A stretch of DNA of 64,000 nucleotides, taken from Cryptomeria japonica (taxonomy: Eukaryota; Streptophyta; Pinopsida; Cupressales; Cupressaceae). Position numbers and translations under genes: made by a program. Position 1 is the stretch's first letter. Each line of letters opens with the position of its first letter. This document shows positions 23,557 to 37,025 of the stretch, piece after piece. Location: the NCBI RefSeq assembly GCF_030272615.1, contig NC_081409.1:531936291-532000290 (forward strand), read 5' to 3'. Under the pieces are notes generated by a model that was given only the letters and a program-made list of their open reading frames with translations, did not search any database and was not told the DNA's origin.

Positions 23557-23696
23557 GAGGTTTCCACACTAGGAACCTTACTCCACTTACATTTCGCCTT
23601 AGATTATTTAAATTATTTTTGTTAAATTGATTTTATCAGACATTTAAATTTAACTGAATTAATTAATTATTTATTTTGCCTTATTTTCCTCTTAGG

Positions 23697-25100
23697 ATGC
23701 CTCTGACAATGCGACAAGCTCGCAAGCATGGACGGGGTGCTAGACATGTGCATATAGCACGCGAAGAGGTAGTGAGGTAGGCATTGGTTCTAGAAGAGAA
23801 CCCAAGAGCACCTCTTGAACAGCCAAATGAACCTAACCGAGACCTCTTAGAAGCAATACAGAATCTTATTGGCATAGTTCAGGAAAGGATTCTAGCAGAG
23901 AACCCTCATGTTATAAATCAGGACTCTGGGAGTCATAGATCAGTTGATAGAGAACGAACCAGGAGCCCAGCTCCTATTCCTATAGAGAGTCAGGGTGGAA
24001 ATGAGCCAGAGTCTGTGCACATGCCAGGACCACCTCTAGTGGTCGAACTAGTTTATTTTGAGAGAGCTCATCGGGATCCAGGGGATCTTATCAGGGAGGT
24101 CATGCACCTCTAGCCACCATCCTTCAGAGGTTCTACCAATAGGGTAGAGGCCGAGGCATGGCTTTTGAGTCTTGAAAGATGCTTTGCATTGTGTTCTTAC
24201 GAGAGCAACCTAAAAGCACGTGTCGCAGTCCATCTGCTGAGAGGGTCGGCCTCCACTTGGTGGAGACAAGAAGAGTACAAATGTGGATTAGTTCCTGATA
24301 CTCTCACTTGGGAGATATTCACAGAGAGGTTCCATGAGAGGTACCTATCAGAACACTTCAAACAACATCGTATAGACAAATTTCACGATCTCCAACAAAA
24401 AGGCTTATCAATAACCCAATATGAGAGCAAATTCTTTGAGTTGTTGCCTTATGTAGATTATCTAAAGGATGAGAAACTTCTTGTAAATGGCTTCATCAGA
24501 GAGTTAAATGCTAGTATAGCCAAGCCTGTTAGGATGTCCGCTCCAGAGAGCCTTTGGGTTGCTGTGGAGAAGGCACTAATTACCAAGGAAATTCAGGTCA
24601 GACCATAGGACAATAGGGGTCGGTTTTAGAACCGAAATCCCACACCTCAGACTTATGGATTCCAAAAACCACATTGGAAAGGAAACAACTGAAATTCTCA
24701 GGGGTTCTCAAAACCCCCTCCTTCGCAACAGACACCATAGAACTAGAGGCAGAAGCCTCCACAGTATCAGCAGGGCTCCAAGCCCAAGCAGTGGTAGACT
24801 TAGGGACAGAGACGTGATCAGAGAGCACAGGTGCAGTACACACCATCAGTGAGGACTCAGTAGTCCTCTAGGGGTGGGTACAGCGGATCCAGTAGGATAG
24901 GAGGTCAGGCTTTCTCTAGGCCTCAGGGTGCCCAGTTCCAGGCATGGGGTGCTTGCTTTACATGTGGAGACATGGGGCATATGGCGAGGGATTTCCCTCA
25001 GGGTCAGGTGGCAGGGAATCAGCAGATGGCTGCTTCAAAGCCAATAGTTGGTGATATGGGCAGGTCCCATAAAGTATTTGCAGCGGTTGACAACCGCTAG
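23697..25100 (+). pseudogene. Gag part of the E gag-pol frame
   Basis: ATG 23697 (MPLTMRQARKHGRGARHVH) opens a frame continuous with pol through 28463. The gag core is at 24140-24600: AEAWLLSLERCFALCSYES, HLLRGSASTWWRQEE, FTERFHERYLSEHF, matching the retrotransposon gag family (PF03732). A single zinc knuckle near 24954, CFTCGDMGHMARD, has Phe in place of the last Cys. Stops at 23778, 24111, 24606, 24627 and several more in the Gln-rich linker are TAG or TGA at sites where CAG or CGA would fit. Gag forms the particle; lacking full-length frames, this copy cannot. Confidence 0.88.
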
Positions 25101-28100
25101 GCTGAGCATCAGGCCACGGTTATCGAATCTACAGGTATGATCAAAGGTAACAATGTATCTATTTTGTTTGATTCAGGAGCTACTGACTCCTTTATATATC
25201 CAATGGTTGTGGAGTGTTGCGGGCTAGTGGCAACTAGACAGGGTGTCAGTTGGGAAGTGGAATTAGCTTCAGGGGCTAGAGTGTTAGTGGAATCAGAGGT
25301 TAGGACATGCCAGCTGCAGATTGGCAAGACCACCACTTTAGTAGACCTTAGAATGACACCACTTGGATCTTACGGTATCGTACTTGGCATGGATTGGCTT
25401 TATGCCCACAGAACCAAGATGGATTGCCGCCTAAAAAAGATCAAGTGTGAGGATGATCATGGTTCGCCCATAGTTATCACCGGGATTCAGAGGCCCATGT
25501 CTCTTCGTATGATCTCCACAATGTAGCTTAAGTGGAGCATGCGAAAGGGATGTCAGCTTTTTCCTATCACTATCAGTGATAGAGGAGAAGAGGAAGAAAA
25601 AGAAACATCGCTTGACGACCATCCTATCCTTAAGGGATATTCAGATGTATTTCCTTTAAAGTTACCGGGAATGCCGCCCCATAGAGAGATTGATTTTCAT
25701 ATAGACCTAGTACCAAGAGCCGAGCCAGTTTCCAGAGCACCTTATAGGATGACCACCAACGAGCTTAATGAACTCAAAATAAAGCTTGAGGAACTCCTTG
25801 AGAAGGGTCATATTCATCCTAGCATATCCCCTTGGGGTGCACCGGTCATCTTCGTTAAGAAGAAGGACGGATCTCTGTGATTATGTATGGATTGTCGGCA
25901 GCTAAATAAAGTAACCATGAAGAACCAATATCCTTTGCCCAGAATTGATGATTTATTTGACCAGCTTCAGGGTGCCAAAGTCTTTTCCAAAATAGATCTG
26001 AAGTTAGGATACCATCAGTTGAGAATAGTGGAGAATGATGTCCACAAGACCGCATTTCGCACTAGATATGGTCACTATGAGTTCACCGTAGTTCCATTTG
26101 GACTTACAAATGCCCCAGTAGTTTTTATGAGCCTCGTGAATGGGGTGTTCCATACATTTTTGGACCATTTTGTTATTGTGTTTCTCGATGATATACTGAT
26201 ATATTCTCAGAATGAGAAGGAGCATGAGGAGCACCTGAAACAGGTGTTGCAGTGTTTGTGGGATAACCAGTTGTTTGGCAGTTTGTCAAAGTGTTCTTTC
26301 TTTCGGTCAGAGGTCAAGTACCTTGGGCACGTTATTTCCGGTGATGGGATCTTAGTTGACCCATCAAATATTAGGGCTATTATGGATTGGCCAGCGACAA
26401 CCAGTGTGATAGAGGTCAGGAGTTTCATGGGCTTAGCAGGGTATTACCAACATTATGTCGAGGGATTCTCCAGAGTTGCACACCCTATTACTTCTCTTCA
26501 GTGTAAAGGGAAGAAATTTGAGTGGACAGAGAAGTGCAAGAAGGCCTTTCAGGATCTCAAGAAGGCACTTACTAGAACTCCTATCCTTATTGTACCAGAT
26601 CCCACAACTGACTTCATGGTTTGTACAGATGCTTCACTAGAGGGTTTAGGAGCAGTTCTTATGCAGGATGGTAGGGCCATAGCTTTCGAGTCTAGGAAAC
26701 TTAAGACTCATGAACTTAATTATCCCACTCATGACCTTGAGCTCGCAGCAGTAGTGCATGCACTTGTGAGGTGGAGACACTTCTTTTTAGGTCATCACTT
26801 CGAGCTGCATTCAGATCATCAAAGTCTTTAGTACATCTTCACTCAGCCGAACCTTAATGCATGTCAGAGGAGATGGATGGAGTTCTTCTATGAATATGAT
26901 TTTGACGTTCACTACATCAAAGGAAAGGAAAATGTAGTTGCAAATGCTTTGAGTAGGATACGTCATGAGGTTTACACCATATCTATGGGCACAGATTTGA
27001 GAGACCGTATACTACAACACTTGCCAGAGGATGGATGGTATGCAGAGGTTGGTCAGGTAATACGATCTCAGGTTACTCTAGAGGGGAAATATGTGGATTA
27101 TTCTTTGGAATCTGATGGACTATTTCACCACAAAGGGCACATTTATGTACCTTCCTCCAGAGGATTCCGAGAGCTCATTGTCACGGAGGCTCATAGAGCT
27201 CCTTATGTAGCGCATCCCGGGGTTAAAAAGTTGCATGCTGACTTGAGGCAATTATATCATTTGCCAGGAATGCGGCAGCTCATTGCTGAGATAGTAGCTC
27301 GATGCCTCGAGTGTCAGAGAGTAAAGGTGGAGCACCACCATCCAGGTGGGTTGCTCCAGTCTCATGCTATACCAGAGTGGAAGTGGGATACTATATCCAT
27401 GGATTTCATCATTGGTCTTCCTATGTCTTCTCATCGCCATGATGCTATCTTGGTGACAGTTGACAAGTTGACCAAAGTAGCTCACTTTTCACCAGTTCGT
27501 ACTACATTCACAGCTCCAGTAGTAGCATAGGTGTTCTTATGAGACATTGTTAGACTTCATGGCATGCCCCACAAGATTATTTCTGACAGGGATTCTCTTT
27601 TCACTTCTTCCTTTTGGAAGTCATTACAGGAAGCTATGGGCACTAAGCTCAATTTCAGTATAGCCTATCACCCGGAAAAAGATGGTCAGACAGAGAGGGT
27701 CAATCAGGTGTTAGAGGATATGCTTTGCATGTATGTCATGGATCATCAGACCCGGTGGGAGGAGTATCTTCCCTTAGTGGAGTTTGCCTATAATAATGGG
27801 CATCACACTTCTTTGGGGATGCCACCCTATCAAGCACTATACGGCAGGCCTTGCAGGACGCCCTTGAGTTGGGATCGCATAGAGGACATAGTTGCTATTG
27901 GTCCTGAGATAGTTTGGGATATGGAACAGCAGGTGGATTTGATTAGGCAGCATCTTAGAGAGGCTCAGGATAGACAGAAGAAATATGTTGATGCAAAGAG
28001 GATAGATCGTAGCTATTTGGTTGGAGATAGAGTCTTCTTGAGAGTGCGACCGCATAAGAGTCCAATCCATTACAGAAAGGGTTCTAAGCTCGCACCTCAC

Positions 28101-28463
28101 TTTGTAGGGCCTTTTGAGATTCTTGAGAGGATAGGCCCAGTTTCCTACTGTTTAGCATTGCCACCTAGCCTGTCTAGCATCCACGATGTGTTTCATGTAT
28201 CAGTTTTGAGGAAATATATCTATGATGAGTCTCATATTTTAGATTGGGATGCCTTGCAAGTGGAGTCAAATGGGTAGCTAGCTTTGGAGCCCATTCACAT
28301 TTTGGCACGCTGGATGCTGGCCCTTTAAGGTCGAGAGCTGGACCAGGTTAGGGTCCAGTGGGATTGCTATGATGAGGTTAGGACTTCATGGGAGGACGCA
28401 GCACGTATGAGATCAGAGTACCCCCACCTCTTTGATGAACTCCAGGAGGAAGTTCATGCCTAG
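25101..28463 (+). pseudogene. Pol part of the E gag-pol frame: PR-RT-RH-IN-chromodomain
   Basis: Protease: ILFDSGATDSFI at 25158 keeps its D-S-G. RT: about 25800-26400, with [15 protein letters not shown] and the active site [11 protein letters not shown] at 26170. RNase H: 26600-26950, with [14 protein letters not shown] and a stop at 26829. Integrase: zinc-binding HRAPYVAHPGVKKLH then CLECQRVK, then MDFIIGLP, SDRDSLFTSSFW and the Glu in NQVLEDML, so the D,D,E residues are visible. Chromodomain: about 28280-28440, ending TSWEDAARMRSEYPHLF; it is thought to target integration to chromatin. The frame ends at TAG 28461-28463. Stops at 25524, 25878, 26829, 27528, 27540, 28275 and 28327 inactivate it. 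No frameshift is seen over 1,588 codons. Confidence 0.93.
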
Positions 28464-28473
28464 AGGGGGAGGG
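28463..28473 (+). promoter_or_regulatory. Polypurine tract of element E
   Basis: GAGGGGGAGGG lies immediately before the 3' LTR start and overlaps the last base of the gag-pol stop codon, a compact arrangement. Confidence 0.9.
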
Positions 28474-31196
28474 TGTGAGGCCTCACCTCAACTCAGTCTG
28501 ACATTTCAGTGTTTTTTATATTGAGACTATTATGGATACTTTATTTTGATGCATTTTCGAATTTAGAACTTATATGATTTCAGGATTTGCATAACATTGC
28601 TATATATTGATGATTTATTTATATGCTTTACGAGATAGAACACTACATGAATTTGGAATAAGATGAAATTGCGGTGATATATATCGATATTGAATTTGCA
28701 GGACTTTAGTATGATAATAGAACTATGATGTATGTTTAAGTTTTGTGAATTAGGATGAATTGCTTGGATAAAAGATGTATTTAATTTGTTTAGATGTAAA
28801 TTGTATGCAAGTGATGATGTGTATTGTTATTCCTCAGAATTATATTATATGTGGATATTTGAAAGTACTAATGTGTAAATTGAGATGCGCAGGAAGTTAA
28901 CCATGTGACCATGGAAAATTTACGGAGAACCAAACCTAGACTTATGTATGTTTGTAAGCCAGGGGTTGTCTATTTGGAGAGACAACACCCCGTTTGTGTT
29001 GTATTTTATTCGTAACAGTATATGTTGCATGTGTGTTAAGTGTATTTAATTTACTTGTGTAAAATCCACAAGAGACGATTTCATGTTTTAAACTGTAAAA
29101 GTGTTTTCTTTGTGTCACTTGACACGTGTGGATTTAAGTTTAAATTTTTATTTTTGTCTCTTGGTGGGAAAGTGTTCAACTATAGCCTTTTCAATTAATA
29201 TAACGTGATGTCATAAATACCTTGGGTAAAGAATCTTTGGGGTGGTCAACATAGGTTTGACCCGAAAATAAACTTCAGAGGGGTTTAAAATGGGTTAAAT
29301 GAACACCTAAGGGTAGTTTAATAGGGTTTCCTAAAGCCCATAAGGTATACCTAAGGGTTAGGGGTAATTTTAGGCAAGTTTCTACTCCTAAGTGACCTTT
29401 TAGACACTCTAAAATTTGACTTTTCTGAGTTGTGCGAAAATTGAAATTAGAAGTTTGAACCTAGTTGTAAACTTTCCTTTTCGAATGAGAGTTCTCTTTC
29501 CCATTCTATCTTACCTTCCTCTTTAATTTTTAGAAACTTGTGAGAACTGAGAGAATGAGCTTCTTAAGCAAGAAATGGAAAATTTGAGGGTAATCACCCA
29601 CTCTCCATTTTTGGAGACAAGAGAATTTTTGAAAAGAATAGAATAGATTTGAATAGTAAAATTTGGCTAAGGGTAGAAGGAGAAGATCCGTGGATTTGGG
29701 CAGCTCTTCCTCAACTATACTATCCTACCTTTGGGCAGATTAAGGTTGGTTACATTCTTCTTAAAATGACTTCTTTTTGGCATGTGTTTGAAAGTATGTT
29801 GGTGTAAGGAATCTGTTCCCTTGTTTGTTCTTTTTGGGGATTTCATTTGGTATTTGTATTATGTTACTCTTGGTAGAGAGGAGGATCTTGTGGGTGGTAG
29901 CAGTGACAACCCTCGAGTGAGAGACTCTCGTTATGAGAGCGATCACAAGGGATTTTTGTGTGACCCTTGCTGCATGGCCTGTTTGTGCAATGGGGGTCAT
30001 AAGGAGGGATATAAGGCTAGAATGCCTTGGGGGGCATAAGGAATAAGTGGTTGAAATTCTTGATGTATTTATTGTGCCATGAGGTGGCTACATGTTTTCC
30101 ATACTTGCAGTTCTCTTCAGGGTATTGGTCCACTACCACCCTTAAAAAGGTCATCACCAAAGTGTGGTGCAATGTAGCCGGGAAGGGAGTGCGTTTAAAA
30201 TTTGTGTGTAATCTATCTTCTATGTGTTTGCATGTTTGTATCCCATCAAGGGCTTGGTTCTTCAAGCTCAGGGGTGGCTACCAGTTAGCCTAGGCGAGGA
30301 GGTGAGCACTCCATGGTCATATTTGTGATTTATTATGTAGGATTGTTAGGAGAAAAGAATAGGTCAAGTGGGAAGTTGCAGGAGATTATTGTTGCAGAAA
30401 TTTAATTGCAGTTGTGTTTACTAGTTTTAAAAGGAGAAATATACCCTCATTCTTTGGAATGAGAGGCTAATTGTAAATTTGAAATAAAGACATAAGATTA
30501 GTTATTGTATTTAAATAAAGAAACATCTTGTAAATTTTGCAGAATATCTTTAGGATTGTAAAAAGCTAGATATATTCATCTTTATCTTGGAAAAGAAATA
30601 CTTTTGAATTGCATGCAATAGTCACTGAAATATGGAAATCATTTTTATTTAATTCTTTTTTTTTTTATCTGTGATTTTGTCTTCATTTTAATTGCAGAAA
30701 ATATGAGTTGTAGTTGTTGATAGATTTTAAATAAATAAAAAAAGAAATATAATATCTAATTAGTTGCTGTAATATTTGCAAAATTCAGTAATTTATTTAT
30801 TGTAGAAGGAAATAAGTATTCCTAGATTAGTATCCCCAAAGTGAAAATAAAATTGTATTTCTGATGTGTTTATGATAAATTGATTTGCAGTAAATTTTTC
30901 CATTCTTAAGCATTTAAGATAAAATAAAACAGAAGAGGCATAAGTTAGATTTGCATGCATATTGTATATCGAAAATAAATTATTTATTTCTGTTTTCTGT
31001 AAAAGCAATATAGTAGAATGAAGTTTGAAAATTATTAACCCATCTATATCCTCTTCATCTAAATCAAAATACTAGAGCCTATTTATTTTAATTGGATGTC
31101 TCATGGAATTTATAAATTCATACAAATATTTTATTGGCATGCAGTTTGCATGTATGTCATTATAAATATGTTTAAAAGAAAATAAAATAAAATGCG

Positions 31197-31314
<118 letters not shown>

Positions 31315-31444
31315 AAAGGATGTATATCAATATATATAGATATAAAACTATATATATTTTTTAAAAGAAAAACATAAAAATAAAAATATTTATAACTTGA
31401 AAAAAAAACGGGTTTTTTTTTTTAGTATTGCCGAAGGGCCGAAG

Positions 31445-31644
31445 CCACTGTGTGGACACACAGTGGATCGGCCGCGGACCCCACTTTGTGTACACACAGT
31501 GGTCGGCCTCGCAGCTTCCACTGTGTGAACACAGAGTGTGGGCCGCAGCTTCCACTGTGTGGTCACACAGTGTGGGCTGCTGTGGCTCCCACTGTGTGGA
31601 CACACAGTGTCGGCTGCGGCCGCCACTGTGTGGTCACACAGTGG
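31445..31644. repeat. Array of six near-perfect palindromes in the 3' LTR of E
   Basis: Units start at 31445, 31481, 31518, 31552, 31589 and 31623 and share the CCACTGTGTG..CACACAGTGG design of the 5' array. Two units fewer than the 5' LTR: order and spacers match for the first six, and units 7-8 are absent. Confidence 0.92.
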
Positions 31645-31756
31645 TGCCGTGCCCCGTCACCCCCCCTTTTGACCTGTGAAACTTCACCATGGCTGCCACT
31701 CGATGGGTTTCAGCCCTGCACAGTCAGAACCAAAAATAAAATGAAAGGTACAAAAT

Positions 31757-32418
31757 ATATATATATATATATATAATGGAATGCCCTAATCCAAAACTTA
31801 GGGTTAGGGAAAACAAAATATGATTAGGGTAAAATAATAAAATATCCTAAGGGAAGTTTTATTTTTATAAATAAAAAAAAAGAAAAGGATTTATGAGATA
31901 GGTATTTGATTAGATAGGGTTTGCATGGGTAAAACCCTAGGTAGTTTTATATACATTATATATATATATATATATAAGGTTGCCATTATATAATTATGTT
32001 TTATATAAATGTAAATAGGTAGAAATGGTTTAAGTTAAATTGTATGGAATTATTATTTGATTTTCAAATAGTATGAAATGATTTAAATTAAATATTGGAG
32101 AAGTAAATAATTATTTTAACTTTATTAGCTTGAGAAGTTTTAAAATAAAATTAAATATTTCTAAATTAACTATTTATGAGAACTTGAAACTAAAAGTTAG
32201 GAGTTTAGCTCGATTGTAACTTTGGTTGTCTATGGGGACATAATTAATCTATTGACTAGGTATCTTGTGAAAATAAATTTAAATCGTCTAGTATTTCGCA
32301 AATAAATTTTGAATTAATTTCGTTACTTGATTTAATAACAAAATTAGCTCGAATATAGTTTGGGCAAAATACATTAGTGCATGTCATTTTAGCGAACTTT
32401 ATGTTATCTAATTATTTT
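31757..32418. other. LTR block of element E missing from the 5' LTR
   Basis: This AT-rich block of about 660 bp is flanked by A-rich microhomology (TACAAAA on the left, AAAAATCATTCC on the right). It has no gene. It includes a TATATATATAAGG tract that could be the core promoter. Deletion from the 5' LTR after insertion is the simpler reading; insertion into the 3' LTR is the alternative. Confidence 0.6.
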
Positions 32419-32462
32419 TAAAAAAAATCATTCCATTTTTGCCCTAAATTTTGGGCATGACA

Positions 32463-32467
32463 GAAAA
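32463..32467. repeat. Right target-site duplication of element E (GAAAA)
   Basis: Exact match to 20222-20226. Confidence 0.95.
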
Positions 32468-35400
32468 GGTACAAACATGTTGTTTGGGATGTAATTAAGT
32501 ATTTTAATGCATTTTCTATTGACTAGATTGAAAGATCAAATAATATTATGGCAGACTTTTTAGCTAATGTTGCATTGAAAAATAATGATGTAACATTGAC
32601 CGGTGTATCTACAGTTGAGGTTAAAGCTAGACCTGCTATTTCGGATAATGTGTATAATTGGCAAGTATTTGCAAATGATGATGATATACTCAGATTTATA
32701 CAATGCATTGACGATTATGACGGACAAAAAATTGATTGCAATGTATTAGTAGAAGTAGTGGATGATAGAGAAACAATATTCAGGAATGACATGGTTCAGT
32801 TAGAAACTAATGAAATACCCAGAGGGTTGGTAGAACTGGAGGGTATGTTCAGCTACAGTGATAGTCATTTGCACCAAGAGTCAACCACTAAAATGGAAGA
32901 ATTGGAGGAAATGAACTTAGGGACATAATCATTCCCTAAGTTGGTATATATTGGGAAGAACGTACCTCCTCATGTTAAGACCAACCTCATTAACTTATTG
33001 AGAAAGTACAAGCATGTTTTTGCTTGGTCCTATGAGGACCTAAAGGTGTATAGACAAGACTTATTTCAACATGAAATTCCTCTACATCCATATGCTAAGC
33101 CTTTTTGACAGAAGTAGAGACCTATCAACCCCCTTTTGGAGACCAAGATGCAACAAGAACTAATCAAGTTGAGAGAAGGGGGGATTATCAAGCCTATAAG
33201 ACATTCTTCATGGGTGTCCAATTTAGTCCCTATCAGGAAAAAGAATGGGGACATAAGGCTTTGTGTTGATTTCAAAAATTTGAATGTTGCCTCTCTGAAA
33301 GACAATTATTCTTCCCCCAATATGGAGGCTATGTCGCAAATAGTAACCGGCTGTGATTTGTTGTCCATGATGGATGGGTTCTGAGGATATAATCAGGTAT
33401 TAGTAAAAGAGGCTGAGCAATTCAAGACTTCTTTTACTACCCCTTGGGGGACATATGTTTATGTGAGAATGCCATTTGGCCTAAAGAATGTTGGAGCTAC
33501 TTTTTAGAGAGAAATGGATGTAGCTTTTAAGGAATTTATCAAGATCATCATGGTTATTTACTAGGATGATTTAACATGCTTCTCTAAGAAAGCTGAGGAC
33601 CACTGCGGTCATTTGGAAAAGATTTTTAGCAAGGCTATGGAGTTTAGTGTGTCCTTGAACCCAAAGAAATGTCATTTTGCACTCACTAAAGGGAATTTAC
33701 TAGGGCATATTGTCTCCAAGGAAGGGGTTAGAATAGACCCTGAAAGGATTGAAGCTATAAATAATGTACCTAAGCCAAAGAATATCAAAGGAATCCAGTC
33801 TTTTTTGGGCAAGGTAAATTTTGTCAGAAGGTTTATAGCTAACTTTGCTGAAATTATTAAGCCTATTGTCAAATTACTTAAAAAGGATGCAAAGTTTTCT
33901 TGGGATGAAGAAGTTGCACAAGCTTTTGACAAAGTTAAGAAGGCTATTCAAGAGGCACCAATGTTGAAATCTCCTGATTACAGTAAGCCTTTCTCATTAT
34001 TTTCTTTTGCTTCTTATCACATGGTAGCAGTCATTTTGCTTCAAAAGGATGGTGAGGGATATAAACACCCAATTGCTTTTTATAGCAAATCCTTACAAGA
34101 TTCTAAGTTGAAATATGAAATCATGGAGAAACAAGCATATGCTCTAGTCAAGGCTATGAAAGCATTTAGGCCATATCTTGTAAATGCAAAAATAGTTGCT
34201 TATGTCCCACATGCAACTGTTAAGGACATTTTATCTCAGTTTGAGGTTACTTGTAAATGGTGCACATGGATAACTCAAATACATGAGTTTGACTTAGAAA
34301 TCAAGATCACTAAACTGGTAAGAGGACTAGGCCTTGCCAAATTGATGGTTGAATCAAATCTGGTTGATGTTGATGTCAATAATGTTGAAATTAAGGAAAT
34401 CCTAGTTACTAGTACTGAGAGGCAGCCTTGGTACTCACAAGTAGTGCATTTTCTAAGAGATGCAACTTATTTAGAAGGAATGACTCAGAATCGAAGAAGG
34501 ATGCTAAAATTGAAGTCTCAAAAATATGTCCTTATTCAAGGTGATTTCTATTGGTGAAATAGAGATGGGGCATCGTTGATGTGCCTAGATGATTCCCAAG
34601 CTTGAGGGATGCTGACATAAATGCACAATGGAGTATGTGGAGGTCATTACTCGACCAAGACCACAATTGGTAAAATAGTTAGGGCAGGATACTATTGGCC
34701 CACCTTATTTAAAGATGCCCATGAGCATGTTCAGAAGTGTGATCCGTGTCAAAAAATTTCTTCTAAGTTGAAGTATGGAGCTTTTCCCCTTAACCCTGTT
34801 ATAGTGGAAACCCCTTTTGTCCAGTGGGGCATTGATTTTATTGGGGAGATAGCAGAGAAATCAGGTAGAGGTCACATATGGATCATGATGGCTACTGATT
34901 ACTTCACTAAATGGATTGAGGCCATACCCACGAAAAGGGCAACTAGTAAAGTGGTCATTGAATTTTTGATGGATAATGTGATAACATGGTTTGGTGTGCC
35001 TATAAAACTAATAATGGATAATGCTATGAGCTTCAGATCAGAGGAATTCATCGAATTTTGTGCTAGTCATGGAATTATCATGTCTTATTCCTCATTATAC
35101 CATCCACAAGGCAATGGTCAAGTAGAATCCAGCAATAAAAGCCTCCTGAATATTATAATGAAAATTCTTGAGCAAAATAAAAGGTCTTGGGATCAAAAAC
35201 TCAAGTTAGCCTTATGGGCAAACATGATTACTGTAAAGAAAGCAATTAGTGTATCACCATTTGAATTGGTTTATGGAACATAGACCAAGGTACCAGTTAA
35301 TAATCTTCTCCCTGTATACAAATTCCTACAAGCTAAGGAATTGGAATTATCAGGACCCATGGAAGACAGAACGGTTCAGATGGTGGAAATGGAAGAAATT

Positions 35401-35682
35401 AGAACTTTGGCTCATAAAAGAAACATGAAGATCCAATTACAGTCCAAGTATCTTTTTGACAAGAGAACCACATCAACGAAATTTCAAAATGATGACATGG
35501 TTCTTCAATGGAATGCAAGAGGACAAGATAAGGGTAAGCTTAAGAAGTTTTAATCACTATGGATAGGCCCTTTTATTGTCGATGATATCAACAAAAAGGA
35601 TTCATACTTTTTGAAAAGAATGAATGGTGAAGTACAAAAATTTTCAATGCATGGACAATTCTTGAAGTATTACTTCTCTTAA
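32463..35682 (+). pseudogene. Pol of element A, part 2: end of first RNase H, RT, RNase H, integrase
   Basis: Resumes the cut RNase H in frame: IERSNNIMADFLANVALK gives the last catalytic Asp near 32548. A linker follows, then RT at 33130-33700: GGIIKPIRHSSWVSNLVPI, LCVDFKNLN, VRMPFGLKN, and a YxDD site (33557-33571) whose x is TAG. The second, usual RNase H spans about 33950-34330 (PIAFYSKSLQDSKLKYEIMEKQAYAL). Integrase: HYSTKTTIGK, CDPCQK, GIDFIGEI, MDNAMSF and the Glu in GQVESSNKSL, with a C-terminal SLWIGPFIV (GPY/F). The frame is single from 32548 to TAA 35680, with about ten stops and no frameshift. Only 152 bp separate it from the 3' LTR. Confidence 0.88.
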
Positions 35683-35834
35683 TTTTTGCTTAAGTCCATG
35701 CACAGTAGGTTGTAGGCTGTACATATTAGGTTTGTTTCTATTGTTTTTGGGCTTGTTTTTGTTCTGGTCTTCTTTCCAGGGTTTTCTATGTTCTTGTGTT
35801 GGTCTCACGTCCAACCATCCCCAATCAGAGCCGT
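35683..35834. other. Spacer between pol and 3' LTR of A, without an obvious polypurine tract
   Basis: The 152 bp are T-rich on the plus strand and end AATCAGAGCCGT before TGTTGTCAG. No purine run of 8 or more lies next to the LTR, unlike elements I and E. Confidence 0.6.
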
Positions 35835-36164
35835 TGTTGTCAGTATTTTGAGTATTGGGAGTTTTTCCTTGCAATCCCTAAATTTTTCAGGTTTTTAGTG
35901 TTATATTTGTTCCTAAGGGTTGAAGTTTTGAAGGTTCAGGGTTTTGCATTTTTTATTTTTCATTATGTAGGCCTTTCACTTATGTTTCCTCGTTACCTTT
36001 TTCCACTTAAGTGGAAGGGTCGATCCGTTGTTAGAAGGCAGGATCCTTTTAAAGTCTTGGCCTAGGCGGGTTATAATATTTTATTGACTTGTCGCCTTTT
36101 TCCTAAGTTTTATTTCCCATTTATTTGTCTTCCAGGTTTTGTAATGCTCATGCAAGTTCTTGTT

Positions 36165-37025
36165 GATCTGATGGTTATCATTGTTTCGCTATACGAAGGT
36201 GCATGAAGGTTACCCTTCATAAAACAACAAAAAATAATGTGTGGAAAAAGCAAAATAAAGATCCCGTATCTTAAAAATGATTAGATGACTGTCATTGGTT
36301 CTCTATTCAAAGTGGCAGGAAAGTTACCCTTCGTGAAACAATGAAAAGGTGGTGGGCCCGACAGATAAAAGGCTCCTGAGATAATGATTGAGCAGGTTGC
36401 AGATGATCGGATGGTTATTATTGTTTTGCTATTCGAAGGTGCATGAAGGTTACCCTTCATGAAACAATGACCAATGACCTGGCTATCCAATGGCAGATGA
36501 AGGGGAGGTTACATGGTAGGTTAGGTGGCAAGATAGTTGGATGTGCGGATGAAGCAGAGGGTGATCTATCGACAGGACGCATAGCTCCAAATGGATTTTC
36601 AATTGGTCTATTTAATAAAGTAGCAATGTTGATGGAATTCCTGGTTTGGTGAGACACATGGCAGTTGGAATGTGGAGCCCGACAGATTTCTTGAGCGAAT
36701 AACTGACAGACACATGGAGACATCTGGCGGAAGTGTGCAGGCGAGTGGATTTACATAAGGGGGCCACTTTTAAGGCTAAGGTAGTTAATGACTGGTCACA
36801 TTCGAAGATGATCAATGGTTATCGTTGTTTCGCTATGTGAAGGTGCATGAAAGTTACCCTTTGTGAAACAGTGAAAAACCACTAGCGGTGGTGGTTAAAG
36901 TCAGTTGTAAAGGCAAACGGTTAGGGTGGAGAATAAAGATTGAGCAATTAGTTATTGATTTGATGGATGTTGTTGTGTTGCAAAGGGAAGTAGCATGAAA
37001 GTTACCCTTTGCGAAATAGCAAAAA
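36165..37025. repeat. Five foldback repeats in the U3 of element A (3' LTR)
   Basis: Copies near 36183, 36297, 36424, 36827 and 36973 correspond one-to-one to those in the 5' LTR, with point differences that have weakened several stems. Confidence 0.72.

Noticed and set aside
25101-28463. Endogenous pararetrovirus
   Set aside because: Integrase, LTRs, target duplication and chromodomain identify an LTR retrotransposon.
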